64,000 bases of DNA from Myoxocephalus aenaeus (lineage: Eukaryota > Chordata > Actinopteri > Perciformes > Cottidae): positions 3,114,501 to 3,178,500 of the forward strand of contig JBAMJR010000195.1 of NCBI GenBank assembly GCA_038501785.1. Direction: 5' to 3'. Below the pieces are notes generated by a model. The model saw only the letters and a list, made by a program, of their open reading frames with translations. It did no database searches and had not been told where the DNA came from. The position numbers and the translations under genes were made by a program. Positions 63,273 to 64,000 of the stretch are shown here, in pieces. Numbering within the stretch: the stretch's first letter is position 1; each line of letters opens with the position of its first letter.

Positions 63273-64000
63273 GTGAGTGACTGAGACGCATTGTGTTGCA
63301 TTTGCAAACCAAACTGAAAGTATCTACAGCAGCTGCTCTCTTTGAGGATCTGAGGATGCAAGAACATAAAGTGTCTTTTCTTTGTCTCTGAAAACACAAG
63401 AAGAGGGAAAACATTCATATTGCTTTGTCAAGATAGGCTGTGTATAAGATCAGATAGACTTTGCCCTTATTCTCATCACTTTTTTATTCCGAGTTGGAGA
63501 AAACGAGGGCAGGCTTATGTAAGGTTGTCGTCATGTCACAATAAAATTTTAATACGGTCGCTATACCTCTTCCATTACATATTCAGTGCAGGAAAATGCT
63601 GCCTTCTTTCCTCTTACTCTGCTGTTTTTTTTTGCCATCTAGCCTTATCATGACTAATGCCTAAGTGGTCAAATAGGTTAACTACTTAAGGCAAAGGCTC
63701 ACAATATATCGTACAGTCGCTGCCGTATGGGTTTAGGTGCATGTAAATACAAACCATTACATTTTTTTGTTTTAAGTCGTAGGGAAAATGCATGTATTAT
63801 ACTTTAATTCAAAAGTTTGAGTCTTTACTGTGTCCCCATTTCGCTTGGTCTTTATAAGATGCATATTTTCTCAATATATTTTGTTTTAAGGACCGCCTTT
63901 TAAACTACCTTGTCATGGAGCATGTGGTGACGTGCACTGAAGTGCCAGTTTATTTAAATGTTTTTTTAGTGCTCTGCCTCCTTACTTAATCATTTGCAAG
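61881..64000. other. Window end, possible first intron of an unseen gene
   Basis: AT-rich after the CpG-rich block, with a (GT)n run at 63245-63271. No further exon can be supported. Confidence 0.4.
63245..63271. repeat. (GT)n microsatellite
   Basis: About 13 GT units. Confidence 0.9.

Overview
The window is nuclear DNA from a ray-finned fish, most likely a percomorph teleost. Genes have short exons with GT-AG introns. Long (CA)n/(GT)n tracts and small DNA transposons are common. The connexin is of the fish Cx34.7/Cx35 type, and an odorant receptor of the fish 131-2 type is present. There are no operons, CRISPR arrays or prokaryotic signals. I recognise no tRNA or rRNA gene.

Layout. (1) 2076-17058, minus strand: a neuronal Cx36-class connexin in two coding exons separated by a ~14 kb intron full of dinucleotide repeats and one MITE. 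(2) 17.1-22.2 kb: the connexin 5' region (CT-rich) and the intergenic space up to a divergent promoter. (3) 22194-28525, plus: rab6a, 208 aa, with two alternative 94-nt versions of exon 6. (4) 30534-33013, plus: dnajb13, a radial-spoke J protein of motile cilia and sperm, with an RFX X-box-like site 121 bp upstream. (5) 33212-35.4 kb, minus: ucp2, with two non-coding 5' exons, the second carrying a 35-codon upstream ORF. (6) 36994-39.1 kb, minus: ucp3, in tandem with ucp2. (7) 39.1-44.4 kb: intergenic, including a 1.3 kb hAT-type element with a perfect 8-bp target duplication. (8) 44623-50128, plus: ppme1 (PP2A methylesterase), whose second intron is a U12-type AT-AC intron. (9) 50.5-55.7 kb: intergenic repeats, including a 1.86 kb CACTG...CAGTG element with dense subterminal ACAGTA motifs and a retroelement tail. 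(10) 55716-56642, plus: an intronless odorant receptor. (11) 56.6-64 kb: intergenic, with a second retroelement tail, a possible solo LTR, and a CpG-rich stretch at 61.34-61.88 kb that looks like the start of a plus-strand gene running off the window.

The order rab6a-dnajb13-ucp2-ucp3-ppme1 matches the block known from human 11q13.4, which supports the orthology calls. The genes are not one pathway. Membrane traffic (rab6a), ciliary motility (dnajb13), mitochondrial anion carriers (ucp2, ucp3) and phosphatase control (ppme1) are linked by ancestry. The best leads are the rab6a exon pair, the ppme1 U12 intron, the ucp2 upstream ORF, the dnajb13 X-box, a promoter-proximal module shared by rab6a and ppme1, and the two DNA transposons with intact termini. 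Splice sites and reading phases were checked by hand for every coding exon listed. Transcript ends are inferred.
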